From Candidatus Opimibacter skivensis (GTDB taxonomy: Bacteria; Bacteroidota; Bacteroidia; Chitinophagales; Saprospiraceae): a stretch of DNA of 64,000 nucleotides. Position 1 is the first letter of the stretch. Each line of letters begins with the position of its first letter. Below the pieces are notes generated by a model. That model was given only the letters and a program-made list of their open reading frames with translations. It had not been told where the DNA came from and searched no databases. Below, piece after piece: positions 1 through 8,372 of the stretch. The stretch spans positions 649,407 to 713,406 of the forward strand of contig JADKGY010000006.1 in assembly GCA_016722045.1 (NCBI GenBank), given 5' to 3'. Both the position numbers and the translations under genes were made by a program.

Positions 1-1155
1 TTTCTTATGGAGGGTCTTCTCACAGCACGAAGTTATTTCAATCAGGACAACGAAAAAGAAAACGTGCTTCGCGAGGTCATCACGACATTATGGGAAGATG
101 TAGAATGGGATTTTTATTCACGCGACAACTCAGGTGTTTTGTATTGGCATTGGTCACCGGAATATGCATGGAAAATGAATTTTCCGATCAGGGGTTACAA
201 TGAGGCGTTGATCGTATATCTCCTGGCTATAGCTTCGCCTACACATCCTGTAGCTCCCTCATACTGGCAAAGCGGTTGGGCCGGAGCAGGATATGTAAGC
301 GGATTGAAATGGTTTGGTATTAAACTTCTTGTCGGGCCTCCGTTAGGTGGGCCACTTTTTTTTGCACACTATTCATACCAGGGATTTGATCCCAGAAATA
401 TTAAAGATCAGTACGCTAATTATTTTGTTCAGAATACTAATCATACATTAATCAATCGTGCATACTGCATCGCCAATCCATTGCATTTTACAGGCTACAA
501 TGATCAATGCTGGGGACTGACAGCGAGTGATGATCCTTTTGGATACACGGCTCATGCGCCGGGTGGCACAACTGATAATGGTACGATTACACCTGCAGCC
601 GCTCTTCCTTCCATGCCCTATACACCTGAGGAAAGTAAGAAGGTGATGCGTCATTTATATCAACAATATGGTGAACATCTGTGGGGTCCATATGGATTCT
701 ATGATGCTTTTAATCCAAATGAAAATTGGTTTGCAGATTCTTACCTGGCGATTGATGAAGGACCTATCGTCAACATGATTGAAAATTATCGCTCAGGAAT
801 TTTATGGTCGAACTTTATGTCCAATCCTGAAATTGCACCAGCACTATCTGCGATCGGATTTGTCGATGATATTGTTGCTACAGATGATCAACAAATAAAA
901 AAAATCAATTGGTCTGTTTATCCAGCATCCGGCGATGGTAATCTCTATTTGAAGTTGGATGAAAAATCATATGCGAGCCTGACGATTAGAGTTGTAGATA
1001 ACCTCGGTAGACTTATTTCTTTTCAACAAAATAATTCATCAATTAGCGATCATCTGTTGACGATCAAGGTAGATGCAAAATTCTCCGGGTGGGCTTGGGT
1101 TGTTATATCAGACAATAACCATTTCATGGCTACCAAACCGGTCTGGATAAATTAA
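1..1155 (+). CDS. Glycoamylase-like/GH144-type glucan hydrolase, 5' end outside window, with T9SS-type C-terminal domain
   Basis: The reading frame is open from base 1, and the first codons align with the middle of the related gene at 4548-5987, so the true start is upstream. Shared blocks are RGYNEA followed by SPTHP, NRAYCIANP, WGLTASD, and YLAIDEGPIVNMIENYRSG. This is the glycoamylase-like family (PF10091), which includes GH144 endo-beta-1,2-glucanases; the Glu in RGYNEA is a plausible catalytic or substrate-binding residue (inference). After about residue 300 an extra 80-residue beta-rich tail (VYPASGDGNLYL, then LTIRVVDNLGR, ending KPVWIN) looks like a degenerate T9SS type A sorting domain. 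The protein is therefore probably surface-exposed or secreted. It is the first visible gene of the utilisation locus that runs to 12.9 kb. The substrate cannot be proved from sequence. Confidence 0.85.
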   Translation, partial: FLMEGLLTARSYFNQDNEKENVLREVITTLWEDVEWDFYSRDNSGVLYWHWSPEYAWKMNFPIRGYNEALIVYLLAIASPTHPVAPSYWQSGWAGAGYVSGLKWFGIKLLVGPPLGGPLFFAHYSYQGFDPRNIKDQYANYFVQNTNHTLINRAYCIANPLHFTGYNDQCWGLTASDDPFGYTAHAPGGTTDNGTITPAAALPSMPYTPEESKKVMRHLYQQYGEHLWGPYGFYDAFNPNENWFADSYLAIDEGPIVNMIENYRSGILWSNFMSNPEIAPALSAIGFVDDIVATDDQQIKKINWSVYPASGDGNLYLKLDEKSYASLTIRVVDNLGRLISFQQNNSSISDHLLTIKVDAKFSGWAWVVISDNNHFMATKPVWIN

Positions 1156-1402
1156 ACAGGCCTTTCTCTTCGATATATTTTGTATCAGCAAAAGATAATA
1201 TCACCTGCAATTTTATGTATGGTATATTCTTAATCTGTATATCATTCAGTATCTGAATTTTGCAAAATATAGTATAAATAATTTCTATATATCAATCCGA
1301 AATTAGACCTGATTTTAATTCGCTGTTTACACGTTGCTTTCAATGTGTTTTCCTAATTTTAAACCTTATTCATCTTTTTACATTCACAAACTCAATTCTG
1401 AT

Positions 1403-4400
1403 ATGAAACATGTATTTCTACTTTTTTTCTCCCTCCTTACATTTCAATGGCTACAGGCCCAGATTTACTACGAAGACTTTGAAGGTGGCTCAAATGGTGT
1501 AACCTGGACTGGTCTAAACGGAATTTATGACGGAGTCGTGGCTAACCCTTCACCTGATGCAGTCAATGGAAGTGCATTTGTAGGCTCTTATACAAATGTT
1601 ACCGGCTTTGCGTACAGCTTTGCATTAGGTACATTAGTAAGCCCAGCGGATCTCTCCCAATTAAACCTGATCAAAATGAAAGTTTGGTCTCCAATTGCGC
1701 CTACACAGGTCCTGTTTAAGTTTGAAGGCGGTGGAAACAATGTTGAATCCATCAGAGATATCACTGTTGCTAACCAATGGGTAGAGTACTCATTTGACGT
1801 CACAGGTGGAGCAGGCTACACGATGTTGGACAAAATATTAGTTTCATTCAGCCCGGGTGTTGATACAAGCTCTGAGACATATTATTTTGATGATATCGTT
1901 GCTTCCGTGGCAAGAGAAGACTATGAAACATTTGAGAATGGAGCTAATCTTCCATGGCAAGGTCTTGATGGATATTTTGAAGGACCCGTAGTCAATCCAG
2001 ATCTAAATAGCGTAAATAGTACTGAAGGTGTAGGACTATATGTGAAATCAGGTACTGCTGCATACAGTTTATTACTAGCTGACAGGGGTACTCCTTTTGA
2101 TATGGGTGTTCTGAATCAATTTCATCTGCAGGTTCGTGCACAAGCTGCAACACAGGTACTTTTAAAACTTGAAGGTCCCGGTGGGCCATCAATCGAACGA
2201 ACAAAAAATATTGGTCTCACAAATGAGTGGCAGGATTATGCTTTCGATTTTTCAGATGCCGCAAATTATACCAATCTGACAAAGGTTATTCTGTTCTTTG
2301 ATCCAGGTGTAGAGATGAGTGCTGATACATATCATTTCGATAACCTTTATGCATTGCCTGAAGGTGCATGTAAAAATGTAACTCCTGATCCTGGTATCAT
2401 CGATGATTTCGAATGCAACCGTAATGCGACTTATGTCAATGGATGGGATAGCCTGAGCGTTGTCAACAATCCTGCTCCTGATGCTGGTAATACATCATCT
2501 AAGGTTGGAAAATATGTTGATCCTGTCACTGAACAATGGGCGACATTGCTGATTGATTTTCAAAATCCAATTGATCTGTCTACAAGAAATCAACTCAAGG
2601 TTAAAATATGGTCACCACGTGTCGTACCTATTCTATTTAAACTTGAAGGTGGATCTTCTCCTGCAAAAGAAATTTTCATGGATGCTTCAAACCCCGGTCA
2701 CTGGGTAGAATATACAGTTGATTTTAGCGGAGAGGCATTAGCCAGTCACACTAAATTAGACTTCTTCTTTAATGCTGGACAGGATCCTCAGGCAGGTGAT
2801 GTGTACTACATCGATGATATTCGATTTGTAGAAAAGACAGATCTGGCATTGGAAGATTTTGAAACCGGTGCCGCTTACCTGCCATGGGAGCCACTTGAAC
2901 AACAAACACTTTTGCACGGCACATTCGAGGTTGTTGAAAATCCTGATCCCGCAGGTATTAATACATCTGTGTATTCCGGAAAATATACCAAAGGAACTTC
3001 TGGATTCAGTACGGTAGCTGCAACAGCTCCGGGTGTAATTGATATATCTACACGGCCTCAATATAATGTTGATGTTTATGCACCTGGCCCGGGAACAGTT
3101 ATTTTCCAATTGGAAAGTATATCACAAGGAAATAAAGAAGTTGAAAGAGATATCACAGCCGGCGGTGAATGGCAAAATATTTCGTTTGATTTTTCATCTT
3201 TTCAATCGATTACCGATTGGAATTCTATCCGCATGATTTTTAATCCGGGTGTAGTTGAACCAGGTGCGGTATTTTATTTTGACAACCTTACGCAAAGCCT
3301 CACTACGGTAGATCCTTGCGAAGGAACTGTGGTGATTCCGAATATTATTGATGACTTCGAATGTCAGCGAAACAATGGATATCTCGCAGGTAATGATAAG
3401 CTCAGTGTAGTCGGTAATCCATCTGTCACTACAGCTAACAGCTCCACATTTGTAGGCCTGTATCAGGACCCTCCAAGTGATGCATTTGCTGCATTGTGTG
3501 TTGATTTCCCTGATGGTATTGATTTGTCATCTTACAATCAGCTGTCATTCCAGATACTTGGCGCTGCGGCAGTTCCTATTTTATTGAAACTGGAAGGCGG
3601 TACTGCTCCTGGTTATGAAGTCTGGACTGCAAGTACACTTCCTGGCGAATGGGAAACCATCACAGGTGATTTCTCAAGCCAGGTCGGTATGGATCACAAA
3701 CGTGCGTGTATTTTTATCAACGCCGGTGTTGATGATCCAAATCCTACAGACTATTATATCGACAATCTTCAATTTGCACATGCACCGTTTACGGGATGTC
3801 TTATGAATTTTGATGATGCAGCTTTCCTTTCTACAAACTGGAAATTCTTCCCTGCAGATGATTCAGGGATATTTGAATTAGTCGACAATCCTGATCCAAG
3901 TGGCATTAATACAAGCGCCAAAGTGGGCAAGGCAGTTGAAAAATCTACTAGTGGTCAGCCATGGCAGGGAATGTACACAGATCTACCTGCTCCTATTGTT
4001 TTCGGAAGTGATAAGATCGTGAAGATGAAAGTATGGTCTCCTCAGGTCGCAACCATCACGATGAAGATTGAAAACAGTAAGGCTACACCTCCCGGCCCAA
4101 ATTCCGGTGACCTTACAGTAGCCAATACAAAAGCAAACGAATGGGAAGAATTGTCATGGGACTTCTCTTCAACACCGATCATTGATGATGGTCAGTATGT
4201 ACGTGTGACGTTGATCTTTGACATCAATAATATTCCTGCAGAAGATGTAGTCTATTATTTTGATGACGTCGCTCTTACAGGAGGAGAATGCGGTACGACA
4301 AGTACTTCAGGTCCTGCACATCCTGCTGATCTTTCTATCTCACCAAATCCGGTGACTGATGATCTACTGATCAAAGAATTGGGCAGAATCACAAGACTTG

Positions 4401-4561
4401 ATGTTCATAATATATTTGGACAGAAGCTGGCTAGTGTTAATGTAGGAAATGCAAGTAATGCTTATGTGAATGTAAGTGAACTCAGTCAGGGCACTTATAT
4501 ATTGACAGGATACAGCTCAAAAGGTGAACTCTTAGCTTTATCCCGCTTTGTTAAATTATAA
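1403..4561 (+). CDS. Secreted six-repeat beta-sandwich protein with T9SS type A sorting domain, putative glycan-binding protein
   Basis: I start this gene at the ATG at 1403, because that Met begins a clean signal peptide (MKHVFLLFFSLLTFQWLQAQ); the frame is open back to 1334 but that extension is hydrophilic. The mature part holds about six copies of a 140-160 residue unit. Each opens with a D/E-D-F-E motif, continues with an NP-D-x(2)-N-S segment and VG-x-Y, and closes with YYFDDI or YYIDNL. This pattern suits beta-sandwich, carbohydrate-binding-like modules. The last 75 residues (ISPNPVTDDLLI, NIFGQKLASVNV, LSQGTYILTGYSS) form a typical T9SS C-terminal domain, so it should cross the outer membrane by type IX secretion. 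It sits between two glucan hydrolases, so it may capture polysaccharide at the surface (inference). I do not recognise a named CBM family. Confidence 0.85.
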   Translation: MKHVFLLFFSLLTFQWLQAQIYYEDFEGGSNGVTWTGLNGIYDGVVANPSPDAVNGSAFVGSYTNVTGFAYSFALGTLVSPADLSQLNLIKMKVWSPIAPTQVLFKFEGGGNNVESIRDITVANQWVEYSFDVTGGAGYTMLDKILVSFSPGVDTSSETYYFDDIVASVAREDYETFENGANLPWQGLDGYFEGPVVNPDLNSVNSTEGVGLYVKSGTAAYSLLLADRGTPFDMGVLNQFHLQVRAQAATQVLLKLEGPGGPSIERTKNIGLTNEWQDYAFDFSDAANYTNLTKVILFFDPGVEMSADTYHFDNLYALPEGACKNVTPDPGIIDDFECNRNATYVNGWDSLSVVNNPAPDAGNTSSKVGKYVDPVTEQWATLLIDFQNPIDLSTRNQLKVKIWSPRVVPILFKLEGGSSPAKEIFMDASNPGHWVEYTVDFSGEALASHTKLDFFFNAGQDPQAGDVYYIDDIRFVEKTDLALEDFETGAAYLPWEPLEQQTLLHGTFEVVENPDPAGINTSVYSGKYTKGTSGFSTVAATAPGVIDISTRPQYNVDVYAPGPGTVIFQLESISQGNKEVERDITAGGEWQNISFDFSSFQSITDWNSIRMIFNPGVVEPGAVFYFDNLTQSLTTVDPCEGTVVIPNIIDDFECQRNNGYLAGNDKLSVVGNPSVTTANSSTFVGLYQDPPSDAFAALCVDFPDGIDLSSYNQLSFQILGAAAVPILLKLEGGTAPGYEVWTASTLPGEWETITGDFSSQVGMDHKRACIFINAGVDDPNPTDYYIDNLQFAHAPFTGCLMNFDDAAFLSTNWKFFPADDSGIFELVDNPDPSGINTSAKVGKAVEKSTSGQPWQGMYTDLPAPIVFGSDKIVKMKVWSPQVATITMKIENSKATPPGPNSGDLTVANTKANEWEELSWDFSSTPIIDDGQYVRVTLIFDINNIPAEDVVYYFDDVALTGGECGTTSTSGPAHPADLSISPNPVTDDLLIKELGRITRLDVHNIFGQKLASVNVGNASNAYVNVSELSQGTYILTGYSSKGELLALSRFVKL

Positions 4562-5987
4562 ATCAAACCACACTGTAAATCGGGGAGTGCATTGCCTCCC
4601 CGATTTCTTTTTATACAGGCCTATTCGCGCCTGGTTTGTTTTGTGTGCTATTTTGTTCAGTTGCAAAACAACCACTCCGTCACAACATCAGGATAAAGTT
4701 GCTTATTCAGTTGACGAACTTGAGCGACGCACATTCCATTTTTTCTGGGATCTTGCGGATAAATCAAATTTTCAAATTCCGGACAGGTATCCGACATTAA
4801 CTTTTTCTTCTATTGCGGCTACAGGATTTGGATTGAGTGCTTATATCGTTGGCGCAGAAAGACATTATGTGACAAGGACAGAAGCGGCTGAAAGAACATT
4901 GAAAACATTAAATGCTTTATGGCATATGCCTGTGGGTCCCGGTAAAGAAGGTATATCCGGATATCATGGATTCTATTATCATTTTCTCACTTTGGATAAA
5001 ACAGTTCGTTATAAAGATGTTGAGCTTTCATCCATTGATACTGGTCTTTTGATGGCAGGTATACTTTCGTCTATGTCCTATTTTGATGGGGACAATGTAA
5101 CTGAGAAATCGATTCATGCTCTGAGTGATAGTCTTTACCGTCGTGTAGAATGGGATTGGATGCTCAATGATAGTGTCAGGCTCTGGATGGGCTGGCATCC
5201 TGAAAGTGGTTTTATTCCATCAGAGTGGAGAGGATACAATGAAGCAATGGTTTTGTTAATCATGGCTATCGGTTCTCCTACACATCCTATTCCCGCTGCA
5301 GCGTGGGACAAGTGGTGTTCCACATACACATGGGATACTTTTGAAGGCCAAACCTGTATACAGTTTGATCCGCTTTTAGGACACCAATACAGCCATGTAT
5401 GGATTGACTTCAAAGGGATACAGGATACATACATGAAAACGAAAGGCATTGATTATTTTGAAAACAGCAGAAGGGCTACTTTAGCCAATCGTAGTTATTG
5501 TATTCAAAATCCAATGCATAACGCGGGATATGGAGAATGGTGCTGGGGATTGACTGCCTGTGATGGACCCAATTCAAAAACAATGATAGTGAATGGCAAA
5601 CAACATGAATTTTTCGATTATCGTGCAAGAGGTGCCTGCAGCTATCAAATCGTTGATGATGGGACAATAGCACCTACTGGCGTAGGGGGTTCATACCCTT
5701 TCAACCCTTACGAATGTGAAACCACATTAAAAAATATGTGGGATACCTATTATCAAAACCTCGTTGGTGAATATGGTTTTAAAGATGCTTTCAATTTAAC
5801 TTATGTTACTTCAGAAACACCTCAAGGATGGTTTGATATAGATTATCTCGGCTTAGATCAGGGACCAATTATATTGATGATCGAAAATCAACGAACTGGT
5901 TTATTGTGGAATGTGATGAAGAAAAATCCTTACATCGTCGAAGGTTTGAAAAAAGCCGGATTCCAAGGAGGATGGCTGGACGAATAA
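4548..5987 (+). CDS. Glycoamylase-like/GH144-type glucan hydrolase, predicted lipoprotein
   Basis: This is a full-length relative of the truncated gene at the window start. The family blocks are complete: RRTFHFFWDLAD near the N-terminus, EWRGYNEAM and GSPTHPIP, NRSYCIQNPMH, WCWGLTACDGP, DDGTIAPTGVGGS and LDQGPIILMIENQRTG. The family (PF10091) includes GH144 endo-beta-1,2-glucanases. The N-terminus has a lipobox-like stretch, AILFSC followed by KTTT, so the mature enzyme is probably anchored to a membrane rather than exported by T9SS. The start is uncertain. The ATG at 4548 overlaps the previous gene by 14 bp and puts a strong terminator inside the coding region. The only in-frame alternatives before the lipobox are non-ATG codons, for example ATT at 4623 or TTG at 4641. 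The stop codon lies inside the heptamer repeat that follows. Confidence 0.87.
   Translation: MLNYKSNHTVNRGVHCLPDFFLYRPIRAWFVLCAILFSCKTTTPSQHQDKVAYSVDELERRTFHFFWDLADKSNFQIPDRYPTLTFSSIAATGFGLSAYIVGAERHYVTRTEAAERTLKTLNALWHMPVGPGKEGISGYHGFYYHFLTLDKTVRYKDVELSSIDTGLLMAGILSSMSYFDGDNVTEKSIHALSDSLYRRVEWDWMLNDSVRLWMGWHPESGFIPSEWRGYNEAMVLLIMAIGSPTHPIPAAAWDKWCSTYTWDTFEGQTCIQFDPLLGHQYSHVWIDFKGIQDTYMKTKGIDYFENSRRATLANRSYCIQNPMHNAGYGEWCWGLTACDGPNSKTMIVNGKQHEFFDYRARGACSYQIVDDGTIAPTGVGGSYPFNPYECETTLKNMWDTYYQNLVGEYGFKDAFNLTYVTSETPQGWFDIDYLGLDQGPIILMIENQRTGLLWNVMKKNPYIVEGLKKAGFQGGWLDE
4577..4612 (+). terminator. Intrinsic terminator after the six-repeat T9SS gene
   Basis: A perfect 11-bp GC-rich stem (4577-4587 paired with 4596-4606, AAATCGGGGAG/CTCCCCGATTT) with an 8-nt loop is followed by C and five T. 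It lies 16 nt after the stop at 4561. It also falls inside the longest reading frame of the next gene, which starts at 4548. Confidence 0.75.
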
Positions 5988-6072
5988 CGAATAACGAATA
6001 ACGAATAATGAATAAATGAATAATGAATAACGAATAATGAATAATGAATAATGAATAATGAATAACGAATAT
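5981..6072 (+). repeat. Heptamer tandem array YGAATAA, 13 copies
   Basis: The array holds about 13 head-to-tail copies of CGAATAA or TGAATAA, one with an extra A. It begins in the last codons of the upstream hydrolase and supplies its TAA stop. It then fills the whole gap to the beta-glucosidase start. The frame-open ATG at 6058 of the next gene lies inside the array, so copy number changes would alter the spacing between the two genes. Confidence 0.95.
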
Positions 6073-6075
6073 AGA

Positions 6076-8322
6076 ATGAATACAAGTTTCATTTACCGGA
6101 TCTTTTATGTTTCTCTGATTTCATTTTTTCTGTTCAGTTGCAAAACGCAGAAGCCTGCTGATCCTTTAGCAAAAGGAGTCAGTCAAAAGATCGACAGCAT
6201 CATGTCCCTGATGACACTGGATGAAAAAATAGGCCAGATGACTCTCTTCACTACAGACTGGGGATCCACTGGACCAACAATCAGGGAAGGATACCAGGAC
6301 GACATCAGACAAGGTCGATGTGGTGCTTTATTCAACAGTCATACGACAGCATTCACCAGGCAATTGCAGGAAATTGCCGTAAAAGAAAGCCGTCTTCATA
6401 TACCGCTCATTTTTGGATATGATGTCATTCATGGGTATAAGACGATCTTCCCTATGCCACTAGCTGAGTCATGCAGTTGGGATCTGGCTGCAATTGAAAA
6501 TTCCGCTTCTGTGGCTGCGGATGAAGCCTCTGCTGCCGGTCTCCATTGGACATACGCGCCGATGGTTGATATTTCGCGCGAACCCAGATGGGGGCGCGTG
6601 ATGGAAGGCGCAGGTGAGGACACTTATCTCGGATCACTGATCGCTCGCGCTCGTGTGCGTGGTTTTCAGGGAGAAAATTTTGATCATGCTGATAAAATTA
6701 TTGCCTGCATAAAACATTATGCTGGCTATGGAGCTCCCATCGCCGGCAAAGATTATAATACTGTAGATATGAGTGAACGCGTATTCCGTGATACCTATCT
6801 CCCACCCTATAAAGCCGGTGTCGAAGCAGGTGCAATGTCCGTCATGACATCATTCAATGAGTACGATGGAATACCCGCCACAGCTAATAAATTTTTACTT
6901 CAGACTGTTTTGCGAAATGAATTAGGTTTCAAAGGGTTTGTAGTCACTGACTATACTGGTATCAATGAAATGGTCAATCATGGCTATGCACGTGATCTGT
7001 CCCACGCCGGAGAACTGGCTGTCAATGCCGGTGTAGATATGGACATGCAGGGCGCTGTATTTGAACAATACCTGAAAAATAGTGTCGAAGGCGCGCGGGT
7101 AACTGAAAAAACAATTGATGCCAGTGTCAGACGAATACTGGAAGCCAAATTTGCGCTCGGCCTTTTCAAAGATCCGTATCGATATTGTAATGCGGAACGT
7201 GAAAAAACAGTCATCTTTTCTGCCGCTAATCTGGAGGCTGCACGAGATATGGCCAGAAAATCAATTGTGCTTTTAAAAAATGAAAAGAGTACTCTTCCAC
7301 TTCCGAAAAAAATGCATTCGATTGCACTCGTTGGTCCACTGGCTGACGCAAAATCTCAAATGCTTGGGGCCTGGAGTGGTGCCGGAGATGGTGAATCCTG
7401 CATTAGTGTAAAAGAAGCTCTCACAGAAAGAGCTGCCAAAAATGGATTCAAACTGAATTATGTAAAAGGATGTGAAATCGAAGGCGATGTGACCAAAGGA
7501 TTTACAAATGCAGTCATGGCCGCGCGAAATTCAGATGTTGTCATAGCCGTCGTAGGCGAATCAAAAGAGATGAGTGGTGAGGCTTCAGCCCGATCGGACT
7601 TATCGTTACCCGGAGTACAGGAGCAAATGATCAAAGAGCTTGTTGCAACAGGTACTCCTGTCATCGTCGTGTTGATGAATGGACGGCCCCTTACGATTCC
7701 ATGGATTGCAGAACACGCCCGCGCAATACTTGAAGCCTGGTGGCTGGGTACTGAAGCCGGTCCTGCGATCGGAGATGTTCTTTTTGGCGATTATAATCCA
7801 TCAGCAAAATTGACCATGACATTCCCCAGGTCAATGGGACAGATACCCATCTATTACAATTATAAAAATACAGGACGTCCCTATGATCCGAATAGCAAAT
7901 GGACTTCAAAATACCTGGATGGCCCCAATGCACCACTCTATCCGTTCGGATATGGCATGAGCTATTCAACATTCAAATATGATTCGATGCAAATAGCGCG
8001 TACTGAATTTTCAATGAAGGATTCACTGCTGATTTCTGTTAAAGTCACCAATACCAGCGAAAAGGAAGGTGAGGAAATCGTTCAGTTATATGTAAGGGAT
8101 CTTGTCGGAAGTGTCACGCGTCCGGTGAAAGAATTGAAGGGTTTTGAAAAAATAAAACTTCCAAGTGGTCAGCAAAAAATTGTTAATTTTAAACTAACCG
8201 CTAAAGACCTTGCATTTTATACTGCTGACATGAAATTCGAAGCAGAGCCCGGTAAGTTTTGGATCATGATAGGCCCTGATTCAGAACATTTGCAAAAGCG
8301 TGAGGTTAATCTTATCAAATAG
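6076..8322 (+). CDS. bglX: Beta-glucosidase, glycoside hydrolase family 3, predicted lipoprotein
   Basis: This is a BglX-type GH3 enzyme of about 748 residues that releases glucose from beta-linked gluco-oligosaccharides. The N-terminal (beta/alpha)8 domain shows IPLIFGYDVIHGYKTIFP, EPRWGRVMEGAGEDTYLG and KHYAGYG. The catalytic nucleophile is the Asp of GFVVTDYTGINEM, about residue 292. The second domain holds GESKEMSGEASARSDLSLPG, where the acid/base Glu is expected. A fibronectin III-like domain closes the protein (PLYPFGYGMSYSTF onwards). I chose ATG 6076 because it begins a lipoprotein signal ending FFLFSC; the upstream ATG at 6058 is part of the heptamer array. In this locus it would finish degradation of the oligosaccharides made by the neighbouring endo-acting enzymes (inference). 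Confidence 0.93.
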   Translation: MNTSFIYRIFYVSLISFFLFSCKTQKPADPLAKGVSQKIDSIMSLMTLDEKIGQMTLFTTDWGSTGPTIREGYQDDIRQGRCGALFNSHTTAFTRQLQEIAVKESRLHIPLIFGYDVIHGYKTIFPMPLAESCSWDLAAIENSASVAADEASAAGLHWTYAPMVDISREPRWGRVMEGAGEDTYLGSLIARARVRGFQGENFDHADKIIACIKHYAGYGAPIAGKDYNTVDMSERVFRDTYLPPYKAGVEAGAMSVMTSFNEYDGIPATANKFLLQTVLRNELGFKGFVVTDYTGINEMVNHGYARDLSHAGELAVNAGVDMDMQGAVFEQYLKNSVEGARVTEKTIDASVRRILEAKFALGLFKDPYRYCNAEREKTVIFSAANLEAARDMARKSIVLLKNEKSTLPLPKKMHSIALVGPLADAKSQMLGAWSGAGDGESCISVKEALTERAAKNGFKLNYVKGCEIEGDVTKGFTNAVMAARNSDVVIAVVGESKEMSGEASARSDLSLPGVQEQMIKELVATGTPVIVVLMNGRPLTIPWIAEHARAILEAWWLGTEAGPAIGDVLFGDYNPSAKLTMTFPRSMGQIPIYYNYKNTGRPYDPNSKWTSKYLDGPNAPLYPFGYGMSYSTFKYDSMQIARTEFSMKDSLLISVKVTNTSEKEGEEIVQLYVRDLVGSVTRPVKELKGFEKIKLPSGQQKIVNFKLTAKDLAFYTADMKFEAEPGKFWIMIGPDSEHLQKREVNLIK

Positions 8323-8372
8323 TCTCCACTTTCGATATCCGAATAATTTAATCCATTGGCTAAATCACAATT

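Noticed and set aside
1156..1402. Possible promoter around tgaattttgc near 1255
   Set aside because: The match to TAnnTTTG is imperfect and the -33 box could not be placed; nothing else is seen in this 247-bp gap.
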